A DNA stretch of 64,000 nt from contig CP022585.1 of the NCBI GenBank assembly GCA_002243285.1, forward strand, positions 2,468,641 through 2,532,640, given 5' to 3'. Shown piece after piece: positions 50,252 through 58,910 of this stretch; the first letter of the stretch is position 1; each line of letters starts with the position of its first letter. The stretch is from Candidatus Fluviicola riflensis (GTDB lineage: Bacteria > Bacteroidota > Bacteroidia > Flavobacteriales_D > Crocinitomicaceae). The position numbers and the translations under genes are program-made. The notes beneath the pieces are model-generated. The model was not told the DNA's origin. It saw only the letters and a list, made by a program, of their open reading frames with translations, and did no database searches.

Positions 50252-51283
50252 ATGTGGTATACATCGCTACTGGAAAACAACAGAGTTCCCGATTTTCTGA
50301 TCAGAAAAGGCATTCGCAACTTATTACAACAACGCCTCAATGAAGAAAAAAAGGCAACTCCCGATTTGCAACAAGCCCATTTGATGGAACTTATAGAGGA
50401 ATTAAAAGCCTCGCCTATCGCTATCAATACCGCTGACGCCAACGAACAGCATTACGAAGTACCAACCACATTTTACCAATATTGTCTTGGACCACATTTG
50501 AAATACAGTTCCGGTTACTGGAAAGATGGCGTTTCGGACATTGAAACTTCGGAGCGTGATATGCTGGAAATTACCTGCGAACGAGCAGATTTACAGCCAA
50601 ATCAAAACGTGCTGGAACTGGGCTGTGGCTGGGGATCATTGTCGTTGTTTATGTCGGCAAAATTTCCGTCGAGTACTTTTACCGTGGTTTCCAATTCACG
50701 CACGCAAAAAGAATACATCGATCAAACAGCGAAAGATCGCGGCATCACCAACCTTACGGTGATCACCATGGATATGAACGTTTTTGATGTCGATGACACA
50801 TTTGATCGTGTGGTTTCGGTAGAAATGTTCGAGCACATGCGCAATTACGAGTTGCTGATGCGGAAAGTGGCTTCAAAACTCAAGCCCGACGGGAAACTCT
50901 TCGTACATATCTTCACTCACAAGGAATTTACTTATAAGTTTGAAGTAAAAGACGAAAGCGATTGGATGAGCAAGTACTTTTTCACCGGCGGAATTATGCC
51001 GAGCGACGATTTGCTGTTTTATTTCAACGACGACCTCAAAGTTTCCAATCACTGGCACGTAAGCGGAACACATTATCAAAAAACTTCCGAAGCCTGGCTC
51101 CAGCGAATGGACGCCAACAAAGATGCAATTATGCCCTTGTTTGAAGAAACGTATGGAAAAGATCAGGCAGTGAAATGGTGGGTTTTCTGGCGCATTTTCT
51201 ATATGTCGTGTGCCGAATTGTGGGGCTTCAATAAAGGTGAAGAATGGATTGTAAGCCATTATTTGTTTTCCAAAACACGCTGA
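50252..51283 (+). CDS. CFA synthase-like SAM-dependent methyltransferase (short type)
   Basis: 343 residues. Substrate-binding N-terminal part with HYEVPTTFYQYCLGPHLKYSSGYW (about 70-93), SAM motif I VLELGCGWGSLSLFMSAKF (about 114-132), SNSRTQKEYIDQTAKDRG and VVSVEMFEHMRNYELLM (about 190-205). It resembles the CFA/coclaurine N-methyltransferase-type proteins that accompany the DUF1365/FAD-oxidoreductase cluster. It probably methylates an acyl double bond or a lipid head group. Spacing: 19 bp after DUF1295 and 6 bp before the oxidoreductase. Confidence 0.88.
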   Translation: MWYTSLLENNRVPDFLIRKGIRNLLQQRLNEEKKATPDLQQAHLMELIEELKASPIAINTADANEQHYEVPTTFYQYCLGPHLKYSSGYWKDGVSDIETSERDMLEITCERADLQPNQNVLELGCGWGSLSLFMSAKFPSSTFTVVSNSRTQKEYIDQTAKDRGITNLTVITMDMNVFDVDDTFDRVVSVEMFEHMRNYELLMRKVASKLKPDGKLFVHIFTHKEFTYKFEVKDESDWMSKYFFTGGIMPSDDLLFYFNDDLKVSNHWHVSGTHYQKTSEAWLQRMDANKDAIMPLFEETYGKDQAVKWWVFWRIFYMSCAELWGFNKGEEWIVSHYLFSKTR

Positions 51284-51289
51284 CCTGCT

Positions 51290-52543
51290 ATGGAAAAACT
51301 GGCAATCATCGGAACCGGAATCGCGGGAATGGGTTGTGGACATTGGCTTCACAAAAAGTACGACATTACACTTTTTGAGCAAAACGATTACATCGGCGGA
51401 CACACCAACACGGTTGCGGTAAACGAAAACGGCACCGATGTATTCATGGATACAGGATTCATGGTGTTCAACTTTGAAACTTATCCGCATTTGTGTGGAT
51501 TGTTCAAGGAAATCGGCGCTCCAATCAAGAAAACAGACATGTCGTTTAGCGTCCAGCATTTGCCTTCTGGATTGGAATATTGTGGTTCAGGATTAAACGG
51601 GCTTTTCGCTCAGCGCAGGAATATTTTTAGTCCGCGGTATATCAAAATGTTGATGCAAATCAGCCGGTTCAATAAAAAGAGCGTTGAAATCATGGACGAT
51701 CCGGCGTATGCGAACCATTCGCTGGGACAATACATCGAGGAATTCGGTTTCGGACAGGATATGTTGTGGAAATACCTCATCCCAATGAGTTCAGCTGTTT
51801 GGTCGACTCCGATGGAACTAATGCTCGATTTTCCGGCGGTTACGCTGATCCGTTTTTTCAAGAATCACGGTTTTCTAGGTTTAAATACGCAGCATCAATG
51901 GTACACGCTTGAAGGCGGAAGTGACGCTTACAAGAAGTTGTTGATCGCACCGTTCAAGGACCGGATTCTTACGAATAAAGGTGTGAAAGGTGTGAAACAA
52001 GTCGGCGAAAAAGTTCAGATTATATGTCTGGATGACTCGGTTCATTTGTTTGATAAAGTGATTTTTGCATCCCACGGCGATCAGACTTTACGTATGCTGG
52101 AAGAACCAACATCTGAACACCGACGTTTACTTTCTCCATTCAAATATCAGTACAACAAAGCGACCGTTCACACTGACGAAAGCATTATGCCGAAGACCAA
52201 ACTCACCTGGAGCAGTTGGAATTACCGCATTCAGGAGATAAATGGACAGCTGGTTCCGTCAACTATTTACTGGATGAATTCGTTGCAGGGAGTTTCGGAG
52301 AAACAAAACTATTTTGTGAGTATCAACGCGCAAGAAGGTTCGGTTGATCCGAAGAAGATCATACAGGAAATCAACTACGAGCATCCGTTGTTTGATTTGC
52401 CTGCTATTCAAGCCCAGGCGGAATTAAAAACGCTGAATGAAACCGGCCCGATCTATTTCTGCGGCAGTTACTTCAAGTATGGATTTCATGAGGATGCGTA
52501 TGCGAGCGCCGTTATTTTGTGTAAGAAGATTTTGGATGCTTGA
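51290..52543 (+). CDS. FAD-dependent amine-oxidase-like oxidoreductase of the lipid cluster
   Basis: 417 residues. Flavin-binding start MEKLAIIGTGIAGMGCGHWL (GxGxxG), second strand ITLFEQNDYIGGHTNTVAV (about 28-46), GTDVFMDTGFMVFNFETYP (about 50-68), and C-terminal FCGSYFKYGFHEDAYASAV (about 390-408). Proteins of this type are regularly adjacent to DUF1365 and CFA synthase genes; in Rhodobacter such a gene is part of the furan-fatty-acid pathway (as I recall it). Ends LDA-stop, where the last two codons and TGA come from a repeat arm. Confidence 0.85.
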   Translation: MEKLAIIGTGIAGMGCGHWLHKKYDITLFEQNDYIGGHTNTVAVNENGTDVFMDTGFMVFNFETYPHLCGLFKEIGAPIKKTDMSFSVQHLPSGLEYCGSGLNGLFAQRRNIFSPRYIKMLMQISRFNKKSVEIMDDPAYANHSLGQYIEEFGFGQDMLWKYLIPMSSAVWSTPMELMLDFPAVTLIRFFKNHGFLGLNTQHQWYTLEGGSDAYKKLLIAPFKDRILTNKGVKGVKQVGEKVQIICLDDSVHLFDKVIFASHGDQTLRMLEEPTSEHRRLLSPFKYQYNKATVHTDESIMPKTKLTWSSWNYRIQEINGQLVPSTIYWMNSLQGVSEKQNYFVSINAQEGSVDPKKIIQEINYEHPLFDLPAIQAQAELKTLNETGPIYFCGSYFKYGFHEDAYASAVILCKKILDA

Positions 52544-52670
52544 TTTTTGATGTTGAATTATTAATTATGAATGTTGAATTATGAAGATGTTGAGAGTTAT
52601 ATTTGTTTGGAAAAACTTGATTTTCTACCAAGTACTTCCATCCAACATCAAAAATCCAACATCAAGCATC
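52535..52670. repeat. AT-rich palindromic element, copy f
   Basis: Left arm GATGCTTGATTTTTGATGTT with GAATTATTAATTATG; right arm CATCCAACATCAAAAATCC with AACATCAAGCATC (52639-52670). It occupies the whole gap between the oxidoreductase and DUF1365 genes inside an otherwise compact operon and supplies the stop of the former. Confidence 0.8.
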
Positions 52671-52677
52671 CTTAAAG

Positions 52678-53475
52678 TTGAATACTGAATCGTCACTCTA
52701 CCGCGCGCGGGTCATGCACGACCGTTTGGAACCGAAAAAACTTCGATTCGGGTACAACGTGTTTATGTTTTACGTAAATCTCGACGACCTGGATGAACTT
52801 CCGAAAAAGTACTTTCTCATCAGCCGGAACCGGTTCAACGTGTTTACGTTTCGTGATAAAGATCATCTGCAATTGCCACTCGAAAAGCCTGACACCTCTA
52901 AAAGAATAAAAGAGCAAATCATTGATTACCTGGAACAAAACGGTGTTTCGTATGATGGTGGACCAATCATGCTGCTGACCAATTTCAGTGTGCTGGGCTA
53001 CAATTTTAATCCTGTTTCGTTTTATTTTGTCTTTGATCAACAACAGCAACCCGTTTGCAGCATCGCTGAGGTACAAAATACGTATCGCGAAATGAAACCC
53101 TACTTTTTGGGGAAAGAACAATTCAACGGAACCAGATTTCACCTCAATACCACCAAGTATTTTTACGTTTCGCCATTCATCGATCACGACACACAGTTCG
53201 ATTTTAATCTTCCTGTACCTGATGAAAACCTGGGAATCGGAATTGACGATTACAAAGACGGAAAACGCTTTTTCATCAGCACATTGACCGGTACCAAAAA
53301 AGCACTGACCAACGCCCGTTTGTTCGGCTACGCGTTTCGTTTTCCACTGATCACACTCCGGATTATTTCATTGATTCATTGGAAAGCACTGATTCTGTGG
53401 CTGAAAAAAATTCCTTACCATAAAAAAAACGCTCACCAAGATCTGCAACGCGATGTTTATCGTAAATCGAAATAA
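52678..53475 (+). CDS. DUF1365 protein
   Basis: 265 residues. It begins with TTG at 52678: MNTESSLYRARVMHDRLEPKKLRFGYNVFMF, exactly the usual DUF1365 N-terminus (SALYRGRVMHRRL-type), so a later ATG would cut conserved residues. Other family blocks: LLTNFSVLGYNFNPVSFYFVFD (about 98-119), AEVQNTYREMKPYFL and FHLNTTKYFYVSPF. DUF1365 genes pair with the FAD-oxidoreductase and CFA synthase; biochemical function unproven. Confidence 0.88.
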   Translation: MNTESSLYRARVMHDRLEPKKLRFGYNVFMFYVNLDDLDELPKKYFLISRNRFNVFTFRDKDHLQLPLEKPDTSKRIKEQIIDYLEQNGVSYDGGPIMLLTNFSVLGYNFNPVSFYFVFDQQQQPVCSIAEVQNTYREMKPYFLGKEQFNGTRFHLNTTKYFYVSPFIDHDTQFDFNLPVPDENLGIGIDDYKDGKRFFISTLTGTKKALTNARLFGYAFRFPLITLRIISLIHWKALILWLKKIPYHKKNAHQDLQRDVYRKSK

Positions 53476-53612
53476 TGTTGAATTCTAAATTATGAATGTT
53501 GAATTATGAAGTACTTAACAAGGTATAGAGAGTTTGAATTTTCACTCAACTCTTCCATTCAACACTGTGTCCGCCTTTGGCGCGATTAAAAATCCAACAT
53601 TAAACATTAATT
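53471..53612. repeat. AT-rich palindromic element, copy g
   Basis: Left arm AATAATGTTGAATTCTAAATT with ATGAATGTTGAATTATG (53471-53510); right arm AAAAATCCAACATTAAACAT (53588-53612). It fills the gap between DUF1365 and the CFA synthase. A CCGCCTTTGGCG palindrome lies inside. Confidence 0.75.
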
Positions 53613-53613
53613 G

Positions 53614-53621
53614 TATTTTTG
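53614..53621 (+). promoter_or_regulatory. -7 box TATTTTTG, 6 nt before ATG
   Basis: Exact TAnnTTTG followed by AATCGC and the ATG at 53628; could give the CFA synthase its own leaderless transcript inside the operon. Confidence 0.45.
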
Positions 53622-53627
53622 AATCGC

Positions 53628-54842
53628 ATGAAAAAACGCCCACTCTACGAAAAACTCATCCTGAATTTATTGACCAACATGCCACTTGGTAGTATGAACC
53701 TGACGTTACCCGATGGTGAAATCATCAAAATCGGGAATGGTGAAGGTGTATCAGCCGCGGTGACCATTCACAATCCGTCGTTTTTTAAACGCTGCGTGCT
53801 GTATGGTGATATCGGTTTTGGAGAAGGTTATGTAGACGGTGATTGGGATACGGAAAGTATTACCGATGTCATTAAATGGTTCATTCTGAATGTAGAACAC
53901 GCACCAACCGTTTCGGGGAGTAATGTAAAAGCGGTCGCATTAAATCTGATGAAATTTTACAACCGGTTGTTTCATTCGCGCCGGGATAACAGCCTGAGCG
54001 GATCGCGTAAAAACATTTCGGAGCATTATGATTTAAGTAACGACTTTTTCGCGCTGTGGCTCGACCCGACAATGACGTATTCTTCAGCGTATTTCAAAGA
54101 AGAGAATTTCACACTTGAAGAAGCTCAAAAAGCGAAATATCAGCGTTTGTGCGAACAATTGCAGCTCAAACCAACCGATCATGTGTTGGAAATTGGAAGC
54201 GGCTGGGGCGGAAACGCGATTTACATGGCATCGAATTTTGGGTGTAAAGTCACCACGATCACCATTTCGGAGGAACAGCAAAAACTGGCTAATGAGCGTG
54301 TAAAAGCCGCTGGATTAAACGATAAAATCTCCGTTGAAATTCAGGATTACCGCAAGATCAAAGGCCAATACGATAAAATTGTGTCGGTAGAAATGCTGGA
54401 AGCCGTTGGCGCGCGTTACTTTGAAAATTACTTCGAACAATGTCACAAGTTGCTGAAACAAGACGGAATTCTGGCGTTGCAGGTCATTACCTGTCCTGAT
54501 TCGCGTTTTGAAGCATTGCGCGATGGCGTGGATTGGATCCAGAAACACATTTTCCCCGGCTCACTTTTGCCCTCGGTTGGAGCGATGAACGAGGCCATCA
54601 ATCGCACAGGAGATTTGACGTTGGTCGATCTAAAAGATTTGGGATTGCATTACGCACGTACACTCAGAACCTGGTTTGAAAATTTCAACACGCAACTTGA
54701 AGAAACAAAGCAATTGGGTTTCAGCGATGCGTTCATCCGCAAATGGAATTATTACCTCTGTTATTGCGAAGCGGCGTTTGAAATGCGTAATATTAATGTG
54801 ATGCAGCTGGTATATGCCCGGCCGAATAATACGGGGAGATAG
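53628..54842 (+). CDS. cfa: cyclopropane-fatty-acyl-phospholipid synthase
   Basis: 404 residues from ATG 53628 (MKKRPLYEKLIL); an in-frame TTG at 53619 lies inside the -7 box. N-terminal domain about 1-120 (MNLTLPDGEIIKIGNG, FGEGYVDGDWDTESI), catalytic domain about 125-400: SEHYDLSNDFFALWLDPTMTYSSAYF, LEIGSGWGGNAIYMASNFGC (motif I), VSVEMLEAVGARYFENYF, ITCPDSRFEAL and QKHIFPGSLLPS. It transfers a methylene group from SAM to the double bond of a phospholipid acyl chain, or a methyl-type variant product. Last enzyme of the lipid cluster. Confidence 0.93.
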   Translation: MKKRPLYEKLILNLLTNMPLGSMNLTLPDGEIIKIGNGEGVSAAVTIHNPSFFKRCVLYGDIGFGEGYVDGDWDTESITDVIKWFILNVEHAPTVSGSNVKAVALNLMKFYNRLFHSRRDNSLSGSRKNISEHYDLSNDFFALWLDPTMTYSSAYFKEENFTLEEAQKAKYQRLCEQLQLKPTDHVLEIGSGWGGNAIYMASNFGCKVTTITISEEQQKLANERVKAAGLNDKISVEIQDYRKIKGQYDKIVSVEMLEAVGARYFENYFEQCHKLLKQDGILALQVITCPDSRFEALRDGVDWIQKHIFPGSLLPSVGAMNEAINRTGDLTLVDLKDLGLHYARTLRTWFENFNTQLEETKQLGFSDAFIRKWNYYLCYCEAAFEMRNINVMQLVYARPNNTGR

Positions 54843-54845
54843 ATT

Positions 54846-55247
54846 TTGGAGAAACAAAAATACATCGTGCTTACCGCACTCGCCATTGCTTTTTCAACAT
54901 TATTCCTTCCCTTTTTTGAAACGTACTATTTGGAAAGACATTATACAGATGTCCATTTAGGATATGAAATTCCATTTATTTATCCACTTTACGCGATTCC
55001 TGGCTTACTGGCTTACTATATACCTTTTGAAAATAGAACCAAAGCGTTAGTGGTATTGATTTCATCTGGTGCATTCTTCCTCTTCTTCTTACTTGTTTTA
55101 GGATTTGCCTTCAGTTTTGGTGGTGGAAGTACTCAAATTAAAGAAAATGTAGCAATCGGTTTCTGGATGCTTTTAGGCACAACTATTTTCCTCTTTGGTT
55201 ATAGTCTTTGGTGTATCTTGAAGAATAAATCCGCGAAAATTCCGTAG
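54846..55247 (+). CDS. small four-helix membrane protein
   Basis: 133 residues. It starts with TTG at 54846, 3 bp after the CFA synthase's TAG stop and in the same frame; no ATG is available upstream. Four hydrophobic helices (about 6-24, 45-60, 68-92, 104-124) with a polar first loop (ETYYLERHYTDVHLGYE). Not recognised as a named family. In-phase, 3-bp spacing suggests reinitiation or coupling with cfa. Could be a membrane partner of the cluster, or unrelated. Confidence 0.65.
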   Translation: MEKQKYIVLTALAIAFSTLFLPFFETYYLERHYTDVHLGYEIPFIYPLYAIPGLLAYYIPFENRTKALVVLISSGAFFLFFLLVLGFAFSFGGGSTQIKENVAIGFWMLLGTTIFLFGYSLWCILKNKSAKIP

Positions 55248-55257
55248 TCCCGCAATA

Positions 55258-55278
55258 CCGTGTCAGGCTCAGACTGAT
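55258..55278. repeat. remnant of the ATCATCCTGAG-type repeat
   Basis: CCGTGTCAGGCTCAGACTGAT is the reverse complement of a sequence almost identical to those at 17558-17577 and 34668-34687, but without the four-hairpin element beside it. Confidence 0.55.
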
Positions 55279-55386
55279 TATGGAATGTCCCTATTTGAGC
55301 AGCCTCACCTAATTTCTCCCGAATAGTTTTCCACAATTTATTGCTATTCTGTTAGTTCTGCTACTTTCGTTTCTACAACACTACTT

Positions 55387-56460
55387 ATGAAACAACTACG
55401 CTGGTTCGGTCTTTTTCTTTTTGTATTATTCGCCGGTTCATCCTGCGATGACGATGTTGCCGCAGACGGTACCAAACGCGGCAGATTATTCTACGTGGGA
55501 AATGTGGAGAAAAACAACAAGGAATACACTGTCTTTGTCTATAATCGCTACGAAACCATCGAATCTTCCGAGCAATCTTCGAGTACATTCTGGTATTGGC
55601 TCACATACACCGTAGATACCAAAACGGGGAAAACCGTTCATCAAACTGAGTTTTACGTGGATGAAAATTCCGGTAATTTCATGGGGGTTTCAGACAAGTA
55701 TGCTTTCTTTTTAAGACTAGATGGCGTCACGGCAATCGATCTACACAAAGACAACGCCATCATCGAGCCCGAAATGCTAAAAAAACGGATCGGTAGTGTT
55801 ACTCCGGCGTTGAAAGGAAACATTGCCAGCCTGGAAACGGATGGTTATTTCAACCTGCGGGCCATTACAAAACAAGGAGATATTTACCTACTGAATCCAA
55901 CTACGCTAAAAGGAAAGCCAATTGCTGATAATCTGAGCCTCCTACCTGAATATCAACTCAAAAACAAACTTCCTGATTATGGCAATTCTACGTTGATCAA
56001 TGGCCGGATTCATGGTTATATTGTCGATGACACTACGACATTGGCGCTGGAACCTTCCGACGAAGCAAATACACACAAACGTTATTTGCACACGCTGCAT
56101 CATCCTTCCCGAAATGATTTTTATGAAATGATTAAGGGAATGACACAGGAAAAATCGGATAGTACACTTTTCCTGGATGGCAACATGATGGGCCTCAACG
56201 ATTCGATTGTAACTGTAGAATATTTATCAGCGCTCGGAAGCACAGGTGTTCAAAAAATAGGCGCTTACAATATGAGAACGCATCGTTTTCTTTGGTCGAA
56301 ACCAGTCGCAACGCTTTATGATCACACAGGCGCTGGTAATTACCACATACTTTTCTGGAATACCGACGGTAAATCGTTCTTTATCTATTCCCAGGAAAAC
56401 GGATACACTCCGGTGAGTTTGGTGGATGCCAGAACCGGAAAAATAAAATGGAAATTTTAA
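55387..56460 (+). CDS. lipoprotein, member of a tandem paralogous pair
   Basis: 357 residues. Lipoprotein signal MKQLRWFGLFLFVLFAGSSC (Cys 20) followed by DDDVAADG. The body is beta-rich, propeller-like, and contains GVSDKYAFFLRLDGVTAID and EPEMLKKRIGSVTP (about 98-140), and near the end GNYHILFWNTDGKSFFIYS. These positions match SDRYIWLKMPEFTAVD and FTALKKRICSKNP in the next gene. Possibly the PA2928 family (low confidence). 10 bp before the paralog. Confidence 0.65.
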   Translation: MKQLRWFGLFLFVLFAGSSCDDDVAADGTKRGRLFYVGNVEKNNKEYTVFVYNRYETIESSEQSSSTFWYWLTYTVDTKTGKTVHQTEFYVDENSGNFMGVSDKYAFFLRLDGVTAIDLHKDNAIIEPEMLKKRIGSVTPALKGNIASLETDGYFNLRAITKQGDIYLLNPTTLKGKPIADNLSLLPEYQLKNKLPDYGNSTLINGRIHGYIVDDTTTLALEPSDEANTHKRYLHTLHHPSRNDFYEMIKGMTQEKSDSTLFLDGNMMGLNDSIVTVEYLSALGSTGVQKIGAYNMRTHRFLWSKPVATLYDHTGAGNYHILFWNTDGKSFFIYSQENGYTPVSLVDARTGKIKWKF

Positions 56461-56470
56461 GATTCTAATT

Positions 56471-57601
56471 ATGAAACCATTGCTCAAAAAACCACTTACT
56501 ACAAAAAGAAAATGGATGCTTGCCATTACTACTCTTCTGGCAACAGGAGTGGCAATTGGTTTTATTTACTGGGCATCTGCAAAAGAACCGACTTGGAAAT
56601 ATGTTCAGAGCTTTCAAAATAATCGCTATTTAACTGCAGTAGATAAAACATATAAGCGATACAAAGGCAGGCAGGACGATTTTTTTCTCATTCATATCTT
56701 CGATTTCAACACCAATAAATACAACAAAGCAATCAAAATTCCTATTCCGGATGGAATGGTTTACCGATCAGAATACATGGGATACAGCGATCGTTACATC
56801 TGGCTCAAAATGCCTGAATTTACAGCAGTCGATATGCTTTCCCCCAACCATGAAATTCTTGATTTCACTGCATTGAAAAAACGAATCTGCAGCAAAAACC
56901 CCAATGAATTTAAAGATGTGATCGAGCTGGCATTGGTTGAAGAATACCTGAAAGCAACCAATCAAAACGGTGATCAATTCTTTGTGAACCTCGAAACATT
57001 CGGCACAACCAAAACAGCACCTGTTCCCTATTACGATGCCTATCACAAAGCCTGGTCGGTTCCTGAACAGCTTTCTATATTCCTCAACGGAAGCGGTTAC
57101 GCGGGAAATTATCACTGCGAAGCCACCGTCGGCAATACGGATTATAACCTGAAACCAGTCGACGAAAACAATCCGATCAAACGTTCGTTTTTCAGTTCAC
57201 CGAACAACGGGCCTGATGAGATAAGTATGACTTTAGTCGATTCCTCCCAAGCCATCATTCAGGACGGATCAATGACAGTTAGCATACCTCAGGAACTAAC
57301 GCCGGCGGCTGTCATAGAAGAAACACGTTTGACCGACCTGACATTTATCAATGCTGTTGGATTGGGCGTTGTTAACAATCGTTTTGTGTTTCGCTACCAG
57401 AAAGCGATGGACCGAATGGCCCCGTGGTATCTCGGCTGGTTTGACCTGAAAACCAATTCCGTGATCAAAGAAGTCAACCTGGCATCAAAAGGAATGATCA
57501 TCGAAACGCCTCAGGAAGAGCTTTCTCATCGTGTTTCGGCTGACGGAAAGTGGGCGTTTTTAATCATTGGCCAAAAGAAACCGATTCGGATTCAGTTATA
57601 A
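56471..57601 (+). CDS. membrane-anchored paralog of the preceding lipoprotein
   Basis: 376 residues. Basic N-terminus MKPLLKKPLTTKRKWMLAI then one membrane anchor (about 16-36, LAITTLLATGVAIGFIYW), no lipobox. The body is beta-rich with GYSDRYIWLKMPEFTAVDML, NHEILDFTALKKRI and a terminal SADGKWAFLIIGQKKP. Similarity to the preceding protein is moderate but ordered over most of the length, so they probably arose by tandem duplication. Function unknown. Confidence 0.65.
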   Translation: MKPLLKKPLTTKRKWMLAITTLLATGVAIGFIYWASAKEPTWKYVQSFQNNRYLTAVDKTYKRYKGRQDDFFLIHIFDFNTNKYNKAIKIPIPDGMVYRSEYMGYSDRYIWLKMPEFTAVDMLSPNHEILDFTALKKRICSKNPNEFKDVIELALVEEYLKATNQNGDQFFVNLETFGTTKTAPVPYYDAYHKAWSVPEQLSIFLNGSGYAGNYHCEATVGNTDYNLKPVDENNPIKRSFFSSPNNGPDEISMTLVDSSQAIIQDGSMTVSIPQELTPAAVIEETRLTDLTFINAVGLGVVNNRFVFRYQKAMDRMAPWYLGWFDLKTNSVIKEVNLASKGMIIETPQEELSHRVSADGKWAFLIIGQKKPIRIQL

Positions 57602-57790
57602 AGCTTGCAAATCATTCATTCTTATCAGCTTATTGCCTTCGCCAACGAACTGTGATTCATGTAAGAATTGTAAAAAATCTGGTAACACTTTTCGTTTAAT
57701 TAGCGTACATCTTTGCTTCGTGTTTTTAGCCTTCGTAGTTGGAAAAAGCGGTTGAAAAACACACATTTCACCTCTTAATTTAAAGTACAA

Positions 57791-58252
57791 ATGGAAAACG
57801 AGCAAACGATCGATGCACTTAACAAGTTGGTACAAATCAACAATGAACGTATAGAAGGTTATCACACAGCGCTGCAGGAAACAGAGGAAGGCGATTTGCG
57901 AAAAATGTTCACGCTTTTTGCTCAGACAAGTGAGAAAAATGTCGTAGATCTTTCTTCCGAAATCAGGCGGATCGGTGGTGTTCCAACAGACCGGACCAAA
58001 ATCTCGGGTACTTTTTTCCGGGTCTGGATGGATGTAAAAGCAGCATTAACCGGTAAAAACAGAAAATTCATTCTTGATTCATGTGAATACGGAGAAGATA
58101 CTGCAATTGAAACCTACGAAACGGTTTTGAAAGACAATTCTCCTAATTTGAGCCAGATTCAGCAAACGATGATCAAATCTCAGCTGGCTTTACTCAGAGC
58201 AGATCATAATTCGGTGAAATCGATGCGCGACTCATCAAAAGTGAATCATTGA
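57791..58252 (+). CDS. DUF2383 (PA2169-type) ferritin-like protein
   Basis: 153 residues, four-helix bundle layout: DALNKLVQINNERIEGYHTALQE, FAQTSEKNVVDLSSEIRRIGG, FRVWMDVKAALTGKNRKFILDSCEYGEDTAIETYE, QTMIKSQLALLRADHNSVKSMRD. The order and the conserved E..GED..AxxxYE pattern fit PA2169/DUF2383. Cytoplasmic; di-iron or stress roles are suspected in the family but unproven. The gap before it (57602-57790) has only a degenerate -7-like sequence. Confidence 0.88.
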   Translation: MENEQTIDALNKLVQINNERIEGYHTALQETEEGDLRKMFTLFAQTSEKNVVDLSSEIRRIGGVPTDRTKISGTFFRVWMDVKAALTGKNRKFILDSCEYGEDTAIETYETVLKDNSPNLSQIQQTMIKSQLALLRADHNSVKSMRDSSKVNH

Positions 58253-58276
58253 AACAATTAAGATAATGACAGGTTT

Positions 58277-58328
58277 ATGTAAGGGCGGGTTGGATTTTTG
58301 GAGAAGTGAGTTGAGCACGCCCTTACAT
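58277..58328. terminator. inverted repeat after the DUF2383 gene
   Basis: 11-bp perfect arms ATGTAAGGGCG (58277-58287) and CGCCCTTACAT (58318-58328) with a 30-nt loop, no strong T-run. Possible terminator or structured 3' end. Confidence 0.5.
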
Positions 58329-58391
58329 TTCCTGTTCAGTTATATTCTGACTGAAATTTTAGATTGAACTCCTAATTTTAAAATCAATATC

Positions 58392-58910
58392 ATGAAAATC
58401 ACACAAAAAATTGCCCTTTTTGGCATTACCGGATTATTAACGGTTCACACAACAGCTCAAACGACAGGAAACGTGTACCAGGTTGTTCAGAGCTCGCAAA
58501 ATCATACAACATTGTATGAAACGATCAAAACGACAGAGTTTGCAGAAACACTTGGAGGAAAAGGTCCATATACCGTTTTTGCACCAACCAATGATGCATT
58601 TGCGCTGTTACCTCCCGGTGAACTGGAACGCATGCGAACTGCTGAACGCAAACAAGATCTGACAGATATGCTCAATTATCATATCGTGGAAGGAAAATAC
58701 GATGAGACGGCATTGCGGGATGCGATCAAAAAAGGAAACGGTGAAGCCAAGCTCAAAACTGTTTCGGGCGGAAAATTAACATTCAGGGTCGTGGGTGATT
58801 CGATTGTGTTAACCGACGGAAAAGGTGGCGACTCAGTGATTAGCAAAACCGATGCTGATGCCTCAAATGGAGTCGTTTACATTGTGGACAATGTCCTGAT
58901 GAAAAAATGA
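58392..58910 (+). CDS. secreted fasciclin-domain protein
   Basis: 172 residues. Signal MKITQKIALFGITGLLTVHTTAQ, then one fasciclin (FAS1) domain (about 35-170): TLYETIKTTEFAETLGGKGPYTVFAPTND (H1/F box), AFALLPPGELERM, MLNYHIVEGKYD, and a C-terminal SNGVVYIVDNVLM (H2 box). Single-domain FAS1 proteins are secreted adhesion or stress proteins in Bacteroidetes. It is separated by a hairpin from the DUF2383 gene. Confidence 0.93.
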   Translation: MKITQKIALFGITGLLTVHTTAQTTGNVYQVVQSSQNHTTLYETIKTTEFAETLGGKGPYTVFAPTNDAFALLPPGELERMRTAERKQDLTDMLNYHIVEGKYDETALRDAIKKGNGEAKLKTVSGGKLTFRVVGDSIVLTDGKGGDSVISKTDADASNGVVYIVDNVLMKK

